Notes under the pieces: generated by a model | The model's input: only the letters and a program-made list of their open reading frames with translations | Database searches by the model: none | What the model was told of the DNA's origin: nothing | Made by a program: the position numbers and the translations under genes | In this document: piece after piece, positions 1 to 7,700 of the stretch | Layout of the letters: each line of letters starts with the position of its first letter | How positions within the stretch are numbered: position 1 is the stretch's first letter | Assembly (NCBI GenBank): GCA_003140115.1 | Contig: PLIQ01000626.1 | Coordinates: 1-12,606, forward strand | Reading direction: 5' to 3' | Length of the DNA stretch: 12,606 nt | Origin: Actinomycetota bacterium | Lineage (GTDB): Bacteria > Actinomycetota > Actinomycetes > Streptosporangiales > Streptosporangiaceae

Positions 1-9
1 GCCTGCCCG

Positions 10-501
10 TCACCTTCGCCGTTTCAGCGCTCGGTCTATTTCCCTGGCTGCGTCCCGCCGTGCTAGGTCCTGCCGCTTATCGTAGGTGCGTTTGCCGCGG
101 GCCAGACCCAACTCCACTTTGACGTTGCCGTCCTTGAAGTACAACGAGAGCGGGATCAGCGTCAGGCCCTGCTCGGACACCTTGGCCGCCAGCCGGTCGA
201 TCTCCTTGCGGTGCAGCAGCAGCTTCCTGATCCGGCGCGGGGTGTGATTGGTCCACGTACCCTGCGTGTACTCGGGAATGTGCACGTTGTGCAGCCACGC
301 CTCGCCGTCGGTGATCTGCGCGAACCCATCCGCCAGCGACGCACGTCCAGCGCGCAGCGACTTCACCTCGGTGCCGGTCAGGACCAGGCCCGCCTCGTAG
401 GTGTCCTCGATGTGGTAGTCGTGGTAGGCACGCCGGTTACGGGCGATGGCCTTCCGCCCTTGCTCCCGAGCCACGTCCCTCCCGTCAGCACGCCCCGCCA
501 C
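10..501 (-). CDS. smpB: SsrA-binding protein SmpB (trans-translation)
   Basis: SmpB binds tmRNA and carries it, charged with alanine, into stalled ribosomes, so that the unfinished protein is tagged for degradation and the ribosome is released. The 163-residue frame shows the family hallmarks: an N-terminal [15 protein letters not shown] block, then [19 protein letters not shown] (about residues 32-50), [21 protein letters not shown], and the basic C-terminal tail [26 protein letters not shown] that enters the mRNA channel. The first possible start is the GTG at 499-501, six bases after the ftsX stop, so the two genes are probably translationally coupled. An in-frame GTG at 472-474 follows GGGAGG closely and gives the usual family N-terminus (VAREQGRK...), so the true protein may be nine residues shorter. 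The tmRNA gene often lies just downstream, which would be beyond position 1. Identity is certain; only the start is in doubt. Confidence 0.97.
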   Translation of the reverse strand: MAGRADGRDVAREQGRKAIARNRRAYHDYHIEDTYEAGLVLTGTEVKSLRAGRASLADGFAQITDGEAWLHNVHIPEYTQGTWTNHTPRRIRKLLLHRKEIDRLAAKVSEQGLTLIPLSLYFKDGNVKVELGLARGKRTYDKRQDLARRDAAREIDRALKRRR

Positions 502-507
502 TCCCGG

Positions 508-1419
508 TTAAACCCGCAGGTAGCGGCGCAGCGTCAGGAAAGACGTCACCCCGCACAGCAGCACCCCGACGGCCATCGAGAACAGGATGACCTCGATGAG
601 GTCGCCGACGGACAAACCTACGTTGAAGGAGAAGTACTGCCCCAGGCTATCCAGCATGAGCGACTTAACCGCCACCAGGAGCCCGGCGGCGATGGCCCAG
701 CCGATCAGCCCGGCGATGGTCCCCTCCAAGAGGAACGGCAGCTGGATATAGAAGTTGGACGCGCCGACCAGCCGCATGATCGAGGTTTCTCGGCGGCGGT
801 TGAAGGCGGACAGCCTGATCGTGTTGGCCACCAGCAGGATCGCCGCCACGATCAGGATCAGGGCGATGACGACCACCGCGTTCCTCGCGCCGTCGAGGAG
901 CCGGTAGAACTTGTCCAGGATGGTCATCTCGTCGACCACGGTTTCCACCCCAGGGGCGCCAGTGATCGCGCTGGCCACGATGTTGTAGTCGGCCTCGGGG
1001 TTGCGCAGCTTGACCTCGAACGAGTCGGGGATGTCACCTTCCTGGGTGTCCTGGACCAGGGCCGGCTCGTTGGAGAAATACTGCCTGAACTCGGAGTAGG
1101 CCTGCTGCTGGGACACGTAGTACACGTTCTGGACCTGGGGCATGGCGAGCAGTTGCTGCTTTAGTTGCTGCCGCTCGGCATCGCTCGCGGGTCCGTTCTC
1201 CTGGCACGTCGGTTCCGGGCTCGTCTTGATGCACAGGTAGATCGAGAGCTCGACCTTGTTCTGCCAGTAGGTTCGCGTCCTGTCCACCTGCTTGACGAAC
1301 AGCAGACCGGTACCGAGCAGGGAGAGGCTGATGGCCACGACCACGATGAGCGCCATCGTCATGGTGAGATTCCGGCGCAGCCCGATCCAGATTTCCTGGA
1401 GGACGAACTGTGAGCGCAT
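508..1419 (-). CDS. ftsX: Cell division ABC transporter permease FtsX
   Basis: FtsX is the membrane partner of the ATPase FtsE. The complex does not transport a known substrate; it passes ATP-driven conformational change to periplasmic/extracellular peptidoglycan hydrolases at the division site. The 303-residue protein has the expected topology. There is a short cytoplasmic N-terminus, TM1 at about 20-42, and a large extracellular loop at about 43-178 containing the IPDSFEVKLRNPE segment. TM2 (about 180-200) is followed by the cytoplasmic loop FNRRRETSIMRLVGAS, then TM3 (about 230-251) and TM4 (about 274-295). Two cysteines (C63 and C72) sit close together at the base of the extracellular loop and could form a disulfide. 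The ATG start at 1417-1419 has AAGGGA about nine bases upstream. The gene follows ftsE by 57-58 bp and precedes smpB by 6 bp, as expected for one operon. Confidence 0.97.
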   Translation of the reverse strand: MRSQFVLQEIWIGLRRNLTMTMALIVVVAISLSLLGTGLLFVKQVDRTRTYWQNKVELSIYLCIKTSPEPTCQENGPASDAERQQLKQQLLAMPQVQNVYYVSQQQAYSEFRQYFSNEPALVQDTQEGDIPDSFEVKLRNPEADYNIVASAITGAPGVETVVDEMTILDKFYRLLDGARNAVVVIALILIVAAILLVANTIRLSAFNRRRETSIMRLVGASNFYIQLPFLLEGTIAGLIGWAIAAGLLVAVKSLMLDSLGQYFSFNVGLSVGDLIEVILFSMAVGVLLCGVTSFLTLRRYLRV

Positions 1420-1477
1420 GCTTTCTGATCCCTTGTAGTCCTAGGCGATGGCGGGTCCGCCGCGCCGCGATGACAGG

Positions 1478-2167
1478 TCAGTATGCCTGGCCGTACACCC
1501 CGCGCGACTGGTCGCGGACGACCTTGCCGTATTCCAGCTCGATCACCCGCTTACGCATCGAGTCGACGATGGCCGCGTCGTGCGTGGCCATCACCACGGT
1601 CGTCCCGGTCCGGTTGATCCGGTCGAGGACCTTCATGATGCCGATCGACGTGGCCGGGTCGATGTTCCCGGTCGGCTCGTCGGCGAGCAGGATCATGGGC
1701 CGGTTGACGAAGGCCCGGGCCATCGCGACCCGCTGCTGCTCGCCGCCGGACAGTTCGTCGGGCATCCGGTCGTGCTTGCCCTCCAGGCCCACCAGGTCGA
1801 TCACCTCGGGAACGACCTTGCGGATGAAACGCCGTTGCTTGCCGATGACCTCCAGAGCGAACGCCACATTCTGGTAGACGTTCTTGTTCGGCAGCAGCCG
1901 GAAATCCTGGAACACACAGCCGATCCGCCGGCGCAGGTAGGGCACCTTCCAGTTCGTGAGGCGCGCGAGATCCCGGCCCGCCACGTGAATCCGGCCCTCT
2001 GACGGCCGCTCCTCCTTCAGCACCAGCCGGAGGAACGTCGACTTTCCCGACCCGGACGGGCCGACCAGGAACACGAACTCGCCCTTGGCCACCGATATGT
2101 TCACGCTCTCCAGCGCGGGCCGGGACTGATTCGGGTACACCTTGGTGACGTTATCGAAATTGATCAC
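1478..2167 (-). CDS. ftsE: Cell division ATP-binding protein FtsE
   Basis: FtsE is the cytoplasmic ABC ATPase that drives FtsX. Counting from the chosen GTG at 2165-2167, the protein is 229 residues, the usual FtsE length. It shows Walker [10 protein letters not shown] at 36-44, the Q-loop Q87 within [10 protein letters not shown], the ABC signature LSGGEQQR at 139-146, Walker B ILLADE ending at E164, the D-loop around D170, and the H-loop H196 (ATHD). The start is chosen because the family begins at this IxFxNVTKxYP strand. However, no good Shine-Dalgarno precedes it. An in-frame ATG at 2228-2230 has AAGG eight bases upstream and would add 21 residues (MSPELAASG...), so that start is a real alternative. 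The frame stays open further upstream to 2437, but that part runs across the intergenic region and the neighbouring gene and is not coding. Confidence 0.95.
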   Translation of the reverse strand: MINFDNVTKVYPNQSRPALESVNISVAKGEFVFLVGPSGSGKSTFLRLVLKEERPSEGRIHVAGRDLARLTNWKVPYLRRRIGCVFQDFRLLPNKNVYQNVAFALEVIGKQRRFIRKVVPEVIDLVGLEGKHDRMPDELSGGEQQRVAMARAFVNRPMILLADEPTGNIDPATSIGIMKVLDRINRTGTTVVMATHDAAIVDSMRKRVIELEYGKVVRDQSRGVYGQAY

Positions 2168-2258
2168 GGGACCATCACAGCGCTGTAGGTAGGCGTTTCG
2201 CGGGCCGGACGCCGCCAACTCCGGCGACATGCGGGTAACCTTGGTTAGGCCAGGGAAC

Positions 2259-2264
2259 AGTCTA
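2259..2264 (-). promoter_or_regulatory. Possible -10 element of the ftsE-ftsX-smpB unit
   Basis: Read on the minus strand the hexamer is TAGACT, matching the actinobacterial TAnnnT pattern. It would place transcription start near 2252. That leaves about 22 bases before the alternative ftsE ATG at 2230, and about 85 bases before the preferred GTG at 2167. No convincing -35 box is found 16-19 bases upstream, so this is a weak call. Confidence 0.3.
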
Positions 2265-2322
2265 GAGGGAAACTGGCAGCTAAGGCCGTAACACGCGGCA
2301 AGTGGCGGGGCGCGGGCCAGCC

Positions 2323-2330
2323 GGAAAGGG
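2323..2330 (+). promoter_or_regulatory. Ribosome binding site of the zinc-ribbon microprotein gene
   Basis: GGAAAGGG lies five bases before the ATG at 2336-2338. This is good Shine-Dalgarno complementarity at good spacing, and is the main non-coding evidence that the 61-residue frame is a real gene. Confidence 0.65.
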
Positions 2331-2335
2331 TTCCG

Positions 2336-2521
2336 ATGAGCTGTGAACACCTGATCTGCGCTTCGTGCGCCGGACCGGTCGTCGAAGGCCGGTGCGCGGC
2401 GTGTCGCGCCGCGCGTCAGCACGTCCACCACCAGCACTTCAACGCCTCACCGCAGCTCATCGCGGCTGTCATCCTGGGGTTGACCGTGCTGTTGCTGCTG
2501 GCTATTCACCTGCACGGGTAG
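2336..2521 (+). CDS. Small zinc-ribbon, single-TM membrane protein (hypothetical)
   Basis: This is a 61-residue protein of unknown function. Its N-terminal part has two CxxC knuckles, C8-x2-C11 and C20-x2-C23, plus C3 and H5, which is the layout of a minimal zinc ribbon. A histidine-rich linker follows (H29, H31, H32, H34). Residues about 41-58 are a single hydrophobic helix, ending in HLHG. The simplest reading is a tail-anchored membrane protein with a cytoplasmic metal-binding knuckle. Support for reality comes from the strong ribosome binding site, the structured sequence, and its fit into the gap left by neighbours. It is divergent from ftsE, and its stop is about ten bases from the convergent prfB stop. 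It has no relation to the ftsE/prfB functions that can be read from sequence. A chance ORF is possible but unlikely given the paired CxxC motifs and TM helix. Confidence 0.72.
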   Translation: MSCEHLICASCAGPVVEGRCAACRAARQHVHHQHFNASPQLIAAVILGLTVLLLLAIHLHG

Positions 2522-2531
2522 CAGGGAGGCT

Positions 2532-3638
2532 CTACCGGCCGTTCTGGCGCAGCCAGCGGATCTCGGCGTCGATGAACTCATCGATCTCGCCGTCTAGGAC
2601 CGCGACGGCGTTACCCGTCTCCATGCCCGTCCGCACATCCTTGACGTTCTGGTAGGGGTACAGGACGTAGTTGCGGATCTGGGTGCCCCAGGCGCGGGCG
2701 CCGTCGCCGCGCAGGGCCTGCATCTGCTCGGCATCTTCCTGCCGCCGCCGCTCGAGCAGCTTGGCCTGCAGCACGGCCATGGCCGAGGCCCGGTTCTGGA
2801 TCTGGCTGCGCTCGTTCTGGCAGGAGACCACGATCCCGGTGGGCAGGTGGGTGATGCGGACCGCCGAGTCGGTCGTGTTGACCCCCTGGCCGCCGGGCCC
2901 GCTGGAGCGGAACACGTCGACCCTGATCTCGTCCTCGGGGATCTCGATGTGGTCCGTCTGCTCTACCACCGGTATCACGTCGACCCCGGCGAACGAGGTC
3001 TGCCTGCGGCCCTGGTTGTCGTACTTGGAGATGCGGACCATCCGGTGCGTGCCGTGCTCGCCGCGCAGCGTGCCGTAGGCGTAGGGCGCGTTCACCGCGA
3101 AGGTGGTCGACCTGATCCCCGCCTCCTCCGCGTACGAGGTGTCGTACACCTCGGTCGGGTACTTGTGCCGCTCCGCCCAGCGCAGGTACATCCGCAGCAG
3201 GTTCTCCGCGAAGTCGGCCGCGTCCGCGCCGCCCGCCTGAGCGTTGATCGAGATCAGCGCCTCCCGGGCGTCGTACTCGCCGTTCAGCAGGGTCCGTACC
3301 TCGAGCCCGTCGATCTCCCTGCGCAGGGCGGCCAGCTCGCGCATCGCCTCGTCGCGGGTGGGCGGGTCGTTCTCGCTCTCGGCCAGGTCGAACAGCACCT
3401 GGGTGTCGCCGAGCCGCTGGTGCAGGCCGGCCAGCCGGGCCAGTTCGGCCTCCAGGTAGGACAGCCGGCGGGTCACCTTCTGCGCCCGGTCCTGGTCCGT
3501 CCATAGTTCCGGATCGGCAGCCTGTTCGCGCAGGCCTTCCGCCTCTGTCCGCATGGCGTCAGGGTCGAGCACCGCCGCTATGCTGGCGAGCTTCGACTTC
3601 AGTGCCGCGATCTCATCGGCCGGATCCAGACCTGCCAC
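2532..3638 (-). CDS. prfB: Peptide chain release factor 2 (RF2) with SKY tripeptide
   Basis: RF2 recognises UGA and UAA stop codons and triggers peptide release. The 368-residue frame has the RF2 domain order: an N-terminal helical domain (about 1-110), then the decoding domain with [18 protein letters not shown] and YAEEAG. Next comes the catalytic GGQ loop [17 protein letters not shown] with GGQ at 249-251, and then [15 protein letters not shown]. The codon-recognition position after THRMVRI reads S204-K205-Y206, where E. coli, Streptomyces and M. tuberculosis RF2 have S-P-F. The following GRRQTSF is normal. There is no in-frame UGA or frameshift signal near codon 26, so the E. coli type of autoregulation is absent, as is usual in actinobacteria. 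The start is the GTG at 3636-3638; it has no Shine-Dalgarno but sits directly after a promoter, suggesting a leaderless mRNA. Confidence 0.97.
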   Translation of the reverse strand: MAGLDPADEIAALKSKLASIAAVLDPDAMRTEAEGLREQAADPELWTDQDRAQKVTRRLSYLEAELARLAGLHQRLGDTQVLFDLAESENDPPTRDEAMRELAALRREIDGLEVRTLLNGEYDAREALISINAQAGGADAADFAENLLRMYLRWAERHKYPTEVYDTSYAEEAGIRSTTFAVNAPYAYGTLRGEHGTHRMVRISKYDNQGRRQTSFAGVDVIPVVEQTDHIEIPEDEIRVDVFRSSGPGGQGVNTTDSAVRITHLPTGIVVSCQNERSQIQNRASAMAVLQAKLLERRRQEDAEQMQALRGDGARAWGTQIRNYVLYPYQNVKDVRTGMETGNAVAVLDGEIDEFIDAEIRWLRQNGR

Positions 3639-3645
3639 GCCCGAA

Positions 3646-3674
3646 ATTGTACGCGAGACGCACGTGCATATCAG
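3646..3674 (-). promoter_or_regulatory. prfB promoter (-35/-10), predicted leaderless
   Basis: On the minus strand the -10 hexamer TACAAT (3646-3651) is 5/6 to consensus. The -35 CTGATA (3669-3674) is 4/6 to TTGACA, with a 17-base spacer. Seven bases separate the -10 from the GTG start of prfB, so transcription should begin at or next to the start codon. The spacer contains the 8-bp palindrome GCACGTGC (3660-3667), a possible but unproven operator. Confidence 0.7.
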
Positions 3675-3715
3675 TCAGCTCACCTGGGCGCGCCGAATCC
3701 GGCGGGCAGACCCGG

Positions 3716-3721
3716 TATTCT
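3716..3721 (+). promoter_or_regulatory. -10 element of the lipoprotein gene, predicted leaderless
   Basis: TATTCT lies eight bases before the GTG at 3730. This puts the expected transcription start within a base or two of the start codon. No Shine-Dalgarno precedes the GTG and no clear -35 is present, which is the usual picture for actinobacterial leaderless genes. Confidence 0.5.
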
Positions 3722-3729
3722 CCGTTAGC

Positions 3730-4773
3730 GTGGCACTTGGAAGGGGCAGGACCAGGCTCGCGTACCTGGGGGTTCTCGGGTCGGCGGCGGTGGCCGCGGT
3801 GGTCGCGCTGAGCGCCGCGGGGTGTTCCTCGCCGGCCCCGGCCCAGGCGGTCACCAGCTCGGTGCACAGCCTGACCATCGGGCAGGCGCGGTCCGAATAC
3901 AGCTCCTACGTCGCGGCCAGCACGGCGGCCGCGAAGCAGGGCGACCAGGTGCAAGGGCTCTCGATCGTCGCCGATGCGCAGTGGTCCCTCCTGCACGCCC
4001 AGTACGCGGCCCTGTCTAAGACGGGGACGCCGGTGACGCAGTACAGCTACGGCACGCCGACCTTCTACGTGCCGGCCCTGGCGAACTTCCCGCAATGGTT
4101 CGTGGTGGCGGTCCCGGTCACCACCGTCACCGGCGCTCAGCGGGCGCCCGCGGTCAACACGGTGATGGTCTTCCAGCGGATCAGCGCGGCCGAGCAGTGG
4201 ACCCTGGACGGGTCCGCGGCGCTCGACCAGCCGCTCCCGGCCATCGCCCTGGACAGCGACGGCTACGCCACCAAGGTCAGCGCGCACGACTCGAGCCTGC
4301 TGCTGCCGCCGAACATCGTGGGACCGACCCAGGCGGCCGTGGTCGACGAGGGACCCGCCGCGCCGGCCGCCGCGGCGATCGCGAGCGGGCCGCAGACCAC
4401 CGGGCTGTATGCCACGGCGGCCGCGCTGGATCACTCGTACGCCGCGCAGGGCCTGACCTACGAGTGGCTGCTCGAGGGGGCCGCGCTGCCGCAGTTCGCG
4501 TTGCGGACCGCCGACGGCGGGGCCCTCGTGCTCTACGCCATGTACCTGAACACGACGATCGAGCACCCGGGCAACGTATTCGGGGCGCTGATCTCGATAC
4601 CGGCCGGCTTCGCCCCGATCATCACCACGCCGGCTACGCAGCAGGGCGATCACGGGGTGAACGCGAACTGGACGTACGAGTTCGCGGCCGTCGACCCGCC
4701 GTCGACCACCCACGGCGCTAAGGCCCAGGTCGTCGCGGGCAGCGGCGGCCCCACCTACGGGCACACTTACTAG
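3730..4773 (+). CDS. Secreted lipoprotein of unknown function
   Basis: This is a 347-residue exported protein, probably anchored to the outer face of the membrane. From the GTG start it has an n-region with five arginines (GRGRTR), a hydrophobic stretch (about 10-27), and a lipobox-like LSAAGC ending at C32. The -3 residue is Ala rather than Leu/Val/Ile, a small deviation. Mature sequence begins CSSPAPAQA. The rest is Ala/Thr-rich with an extracellular-type composition and no catalytic motif I can name. There is a first domain (about 45-190, with TFYVPALANFPQWFVVAVPV), an Ala/Pro linker, then a second domain (about 220-347) with GLYATAAAL, GLTYEW and GGALVLYAMY. The last resembles uncharacterised actinobacterial lipoprotein families of the DUF type. 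It is divergent from prfB and its stop lies 12 bases from the convergent gdh stop, so it appears to be a single-gene unit. Confidence 0.85.
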   Translation: MALGRGRTRLAYLGVLGSAAVAAVVALSAAGCSSPAPAQAVTSSVHSLTIGQARSEYSSYVAASTAAAKQGDQVQGLSIVADAQWSLLHAQYAALSKTGTPVTQYSYGTPTFYVPALANFPQWFVVAVPVTTVTGAQRAPAVNTVMVFQRISAAEQWTLDGSAALDQPLPAIALDSDGYATKVSAHDSSLLLPPNIVGPTQAAVVDEGPAAPAAAAIASGPQTTGLYATAAALDHSYAAQGLTYEWLLEGAALPQFALRTADGGALVLYAMYLNTTIEHPGNVFGALISIPAGFAPIITTPATQQGDHGVNANWTYEFAAVDPPSTTHGAKAQVVAGSGGPTYGHTY

Positions 4774-4785
4774 CGGGGTCAGGGT

Positions 4786-7700
4786 TCAGGCTTGCGGTAG
4801 CGAGCTCGAGGCGACCAGGGTCCGGATGGCGCGCAGGGCCACCGACAAGGTGGTGAACGTGAAGCGCTCGCTCTCCCAGATCTCCCCGAGCATCTGGGTC
4901 GCCATCGCGACCGCCTCCTCGTTGCGCGACACCCAGGCCGCGAGCCGCTCCTCCGGCGTCCGCGGGAGCCCCGAACCGCTGACCCCGAGCACGTCCTGGG
5001 TCAGCGAGGCGAGCGCGGCGTACAGATCGTCGCGCAGGGCCCCGCGGGCCATGGTCGACCAGCGGTCCTCGCGCGACAGCGCGGTGATGCGGTCCCGCAG
5101 CCGGGTGATCTGCAGCCGGTCGGCGAGGTCGAAGTAGACGTCGGCGGTCTCCTCGACGGGCCGCCCGGCCACCGAGGCGACCTGCACGACGTCGAAGGCG
5201 GAGTACGTCGGCACCATGGCCGCGACCCGCTCGGCCAGGTCCAGCGGCACGTCCAGGGCCAGGTAGGAGTCCCGGCGTTCGTCGAAGCCGGACAGGTCCC
5301 GGCCGGTGAGCAGCTTGGGCAGGCCGGCCCGCACGGTCCGCACCCCGTCCGCGAAGAAGCCCACGGTGGCCGAGATGTCGAACGGCGGGCGCCGGTTGTG
5401 CAGCAGCCACCGGACCGCGCGCTCGGTGAGCTTGCGCCCTTCGAGCAGTAGGGTGATCTGGGCCGCCAGGCTGACCCGGCCCTCGAGCTCGGAGACCTGG
5501 CGCCAGAAGGCCGGCATGTCGAACACGTCCCGGGCCACCAGCCAGGCCCGGGTCAGGTTGGGCACCGAGGCGCCCGTCTCCTCGATCAGCCGGAACAAGA
5601 AGGTGACGCCCGACGTGTCGATCATCTCGTTGATCACCGAGGTGGTGATGATCTCGCGGCGCAGCGGATGTGCTTCCATCCGGTCCGCGAACCGCGCCCG
5701 CAGCTGGGCCGGGAAGTACGCGTCCAGCACCCGGCGCAGGTACGGGTCATCGGGCACGTTGGACGCGAGCACGTCGTCGTCGGCGGAGATCTTGGTGTGC
5801 GCGAGCAGCAGGGCGAACTCCGGTGTGGTCAGGCCGCCGCCGGCCGACCGGCGTTCGGCGATCTCCCGCTCGCTCGGCAAGACGTCCCGCTCCGGGTCGA
5901 GCTGCTTGTCCCGGACCAGCTTGCGCAGGTAGCGGGCGTGCACGTGCAGCAGGGAGGAAGCCTGGGCCCGGGACGCGGCCAGCGCCATGTTCTGTGAGTA
6001 GTTGTGCCGCAGGACCAAGGTGGAGACCTCGTCGGTCATGTCCTCCAGCAACTGGTGCCGGGCGGCCGCGGGGATGGCGCCGGCCCGGATCGCGTCGGCC
6101 AGCAGGATCTTGATGTTGACCTCATGGTCGGAGGTGTCGACCCCGGCCGAGTTGTCGATGAAGTCGGTGTTCACCAGCCCGCCGCCGAGCGAGTACTCGA
6201 TCCGGGCCGCCTGGGTCAGGCCCAGGTTGCCGCCCTCGCCGATGACCCGGGTGCGCAGCCGCGACGCGTCGACCCGGACCGCGTCGTTCGACCGGTCCCC
6301 CGCGTCGGCCTGCGACTCGTGGCTGGCCTTCACGTAAGTGCCGATCCCGCCGTTCCACAGCAGGTCGACGGGGGCGGCCAGGATCGCGGAGATCAGCTCG
6401 TCCACCGGCAGCGCGTTCACCCCGGCGTCGAGGCCGAGCACCGTGCGGGCCTGCGGCGACACCGGCACCGACTTCACGCTGCGCGGCCAGACCCCGCCGC
6501 CGGGCGAGATCAGGGCCGCGTCGTAGTCGGCCCACGAGGACCGGGGCAGCGCGAACATCCGGGCCCGTTCGGCGAAGCTGGCCGCCGGATCGGGGTCGGG
6601 GTCGATGAACACGTGCCGGTGGTCGAACGCCGCGACCAGCTTGATGTGCTCGGACAGGAGCACCCCGTTGCCGAACACGTCGCCGGACATGTCGCCGATG
6701 CCGGTCATGGTGAAGTCGTCGGTGTCCGGGTTGATCCCCAGCGCCGCGAAGTGGATCTTGACTGATTCCCAGGCGCCGCGCGCGGTGATGCCCATCTTCT
6801 TGTGGTCGTAGCCCTCCGAGCCACCGGAGGCGAACGCGTCGCCCAGCCAGAAGCCGTACCGGGCGGCGATCTCATTGGCCGTGTCGGAGAACGTCGCGGT
6901 GCCCTTGTCCGCGGCCACGACCAGGTACGGGTCGTCGCCGTCCCGCCGGACGACCTCCGGCGGCGCCACCACCTGGTCGGCCTCGATGTTGTCGGTCACG
7001 TCGAGCATGGCGGCGATGAACGTCTTGTAGCAGGCCAGGACCTCGCCCTGGTACGCCTCGCGATCGGACGGATCGGGCAGCCGCTTGCACACGAAACCGC
7101 CCTTGGCCCCGGACGGGACGATGACCGCGTTCTTGACCTCCTGGGCCTTGACCAGCCCGAGGACCTCGGTGCGGAAGTCCTCCTGCCGGTCCGACCAGCG
7201 CAGCCCGCCGCGCGCCACCCGGCCGAAGCGCAGGTGCACCGCCTCCAGCCGCGGCGAGAAGACGTAGATCTCGAACCTCGGCCGCGGCTGCGTCAGCCCC
7301 GGGATGGTGCTGGGGGCGAGCTTGAGCACCAGGGGACGCGGCCCCTCGGCGCCGCCCGGGCTCTGCGTCCGGTAGTAGTTGGTCCGCAACGTCGCGTCGA
7401 TCAGCGCCAGGTACGTGCGCAGGATCCGGTCGTGATCGAGGCTGACCACCTCGTCGAGCTGGCCGCGGATCTCCTCGAAGATGGCCTCGCAGCGCTCGGC
7501 CGCGCCGTCCTGCTTGGCCGGGTCGAACCGGGACTCGAACAGCCGGACCAGCAGCCGGGTGATGGCCGGATTGGACCGCAGCACCCGCTGCACGTAGTCC
7601 TCGCTGAACCGCACGCCGCCCTGGCGCAGGTATTTCGCGCACGCCCGCAGCAGCGTCACCTCGCGCCAGGTCAGGCCCGCGGTCAGCACCAGCGCGTTGA

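Noticed and set aside
1..9. tmRNA (ssrA) gene downstream of smpB
   Set aside because: Only nine bases lie beyond the smpB stop in this window, so nothing of it can be seen.
211..1164. A 317-codon plus-strand frame opposite smpB and ftsX
   Set aside because: It spans two certain minus-strand genes and their junction, and its product is low-complexity (His/Gln/Asp-rich), as expected of an antisense shadow.
3560..3638. E. coli-type programmed +1 frameshift in prfB
   Set aside because: The frame is continuous from the GTG to the stop with no in-frame UGA near codon 26, which is usual for actinobacteria.
4774..4785. A bidirectional terminator between the convergent lipoprotein and gdh genes
   Set aside because: Only 12 bases separate the stops, and I found no GC stem with a T-run in or around them.
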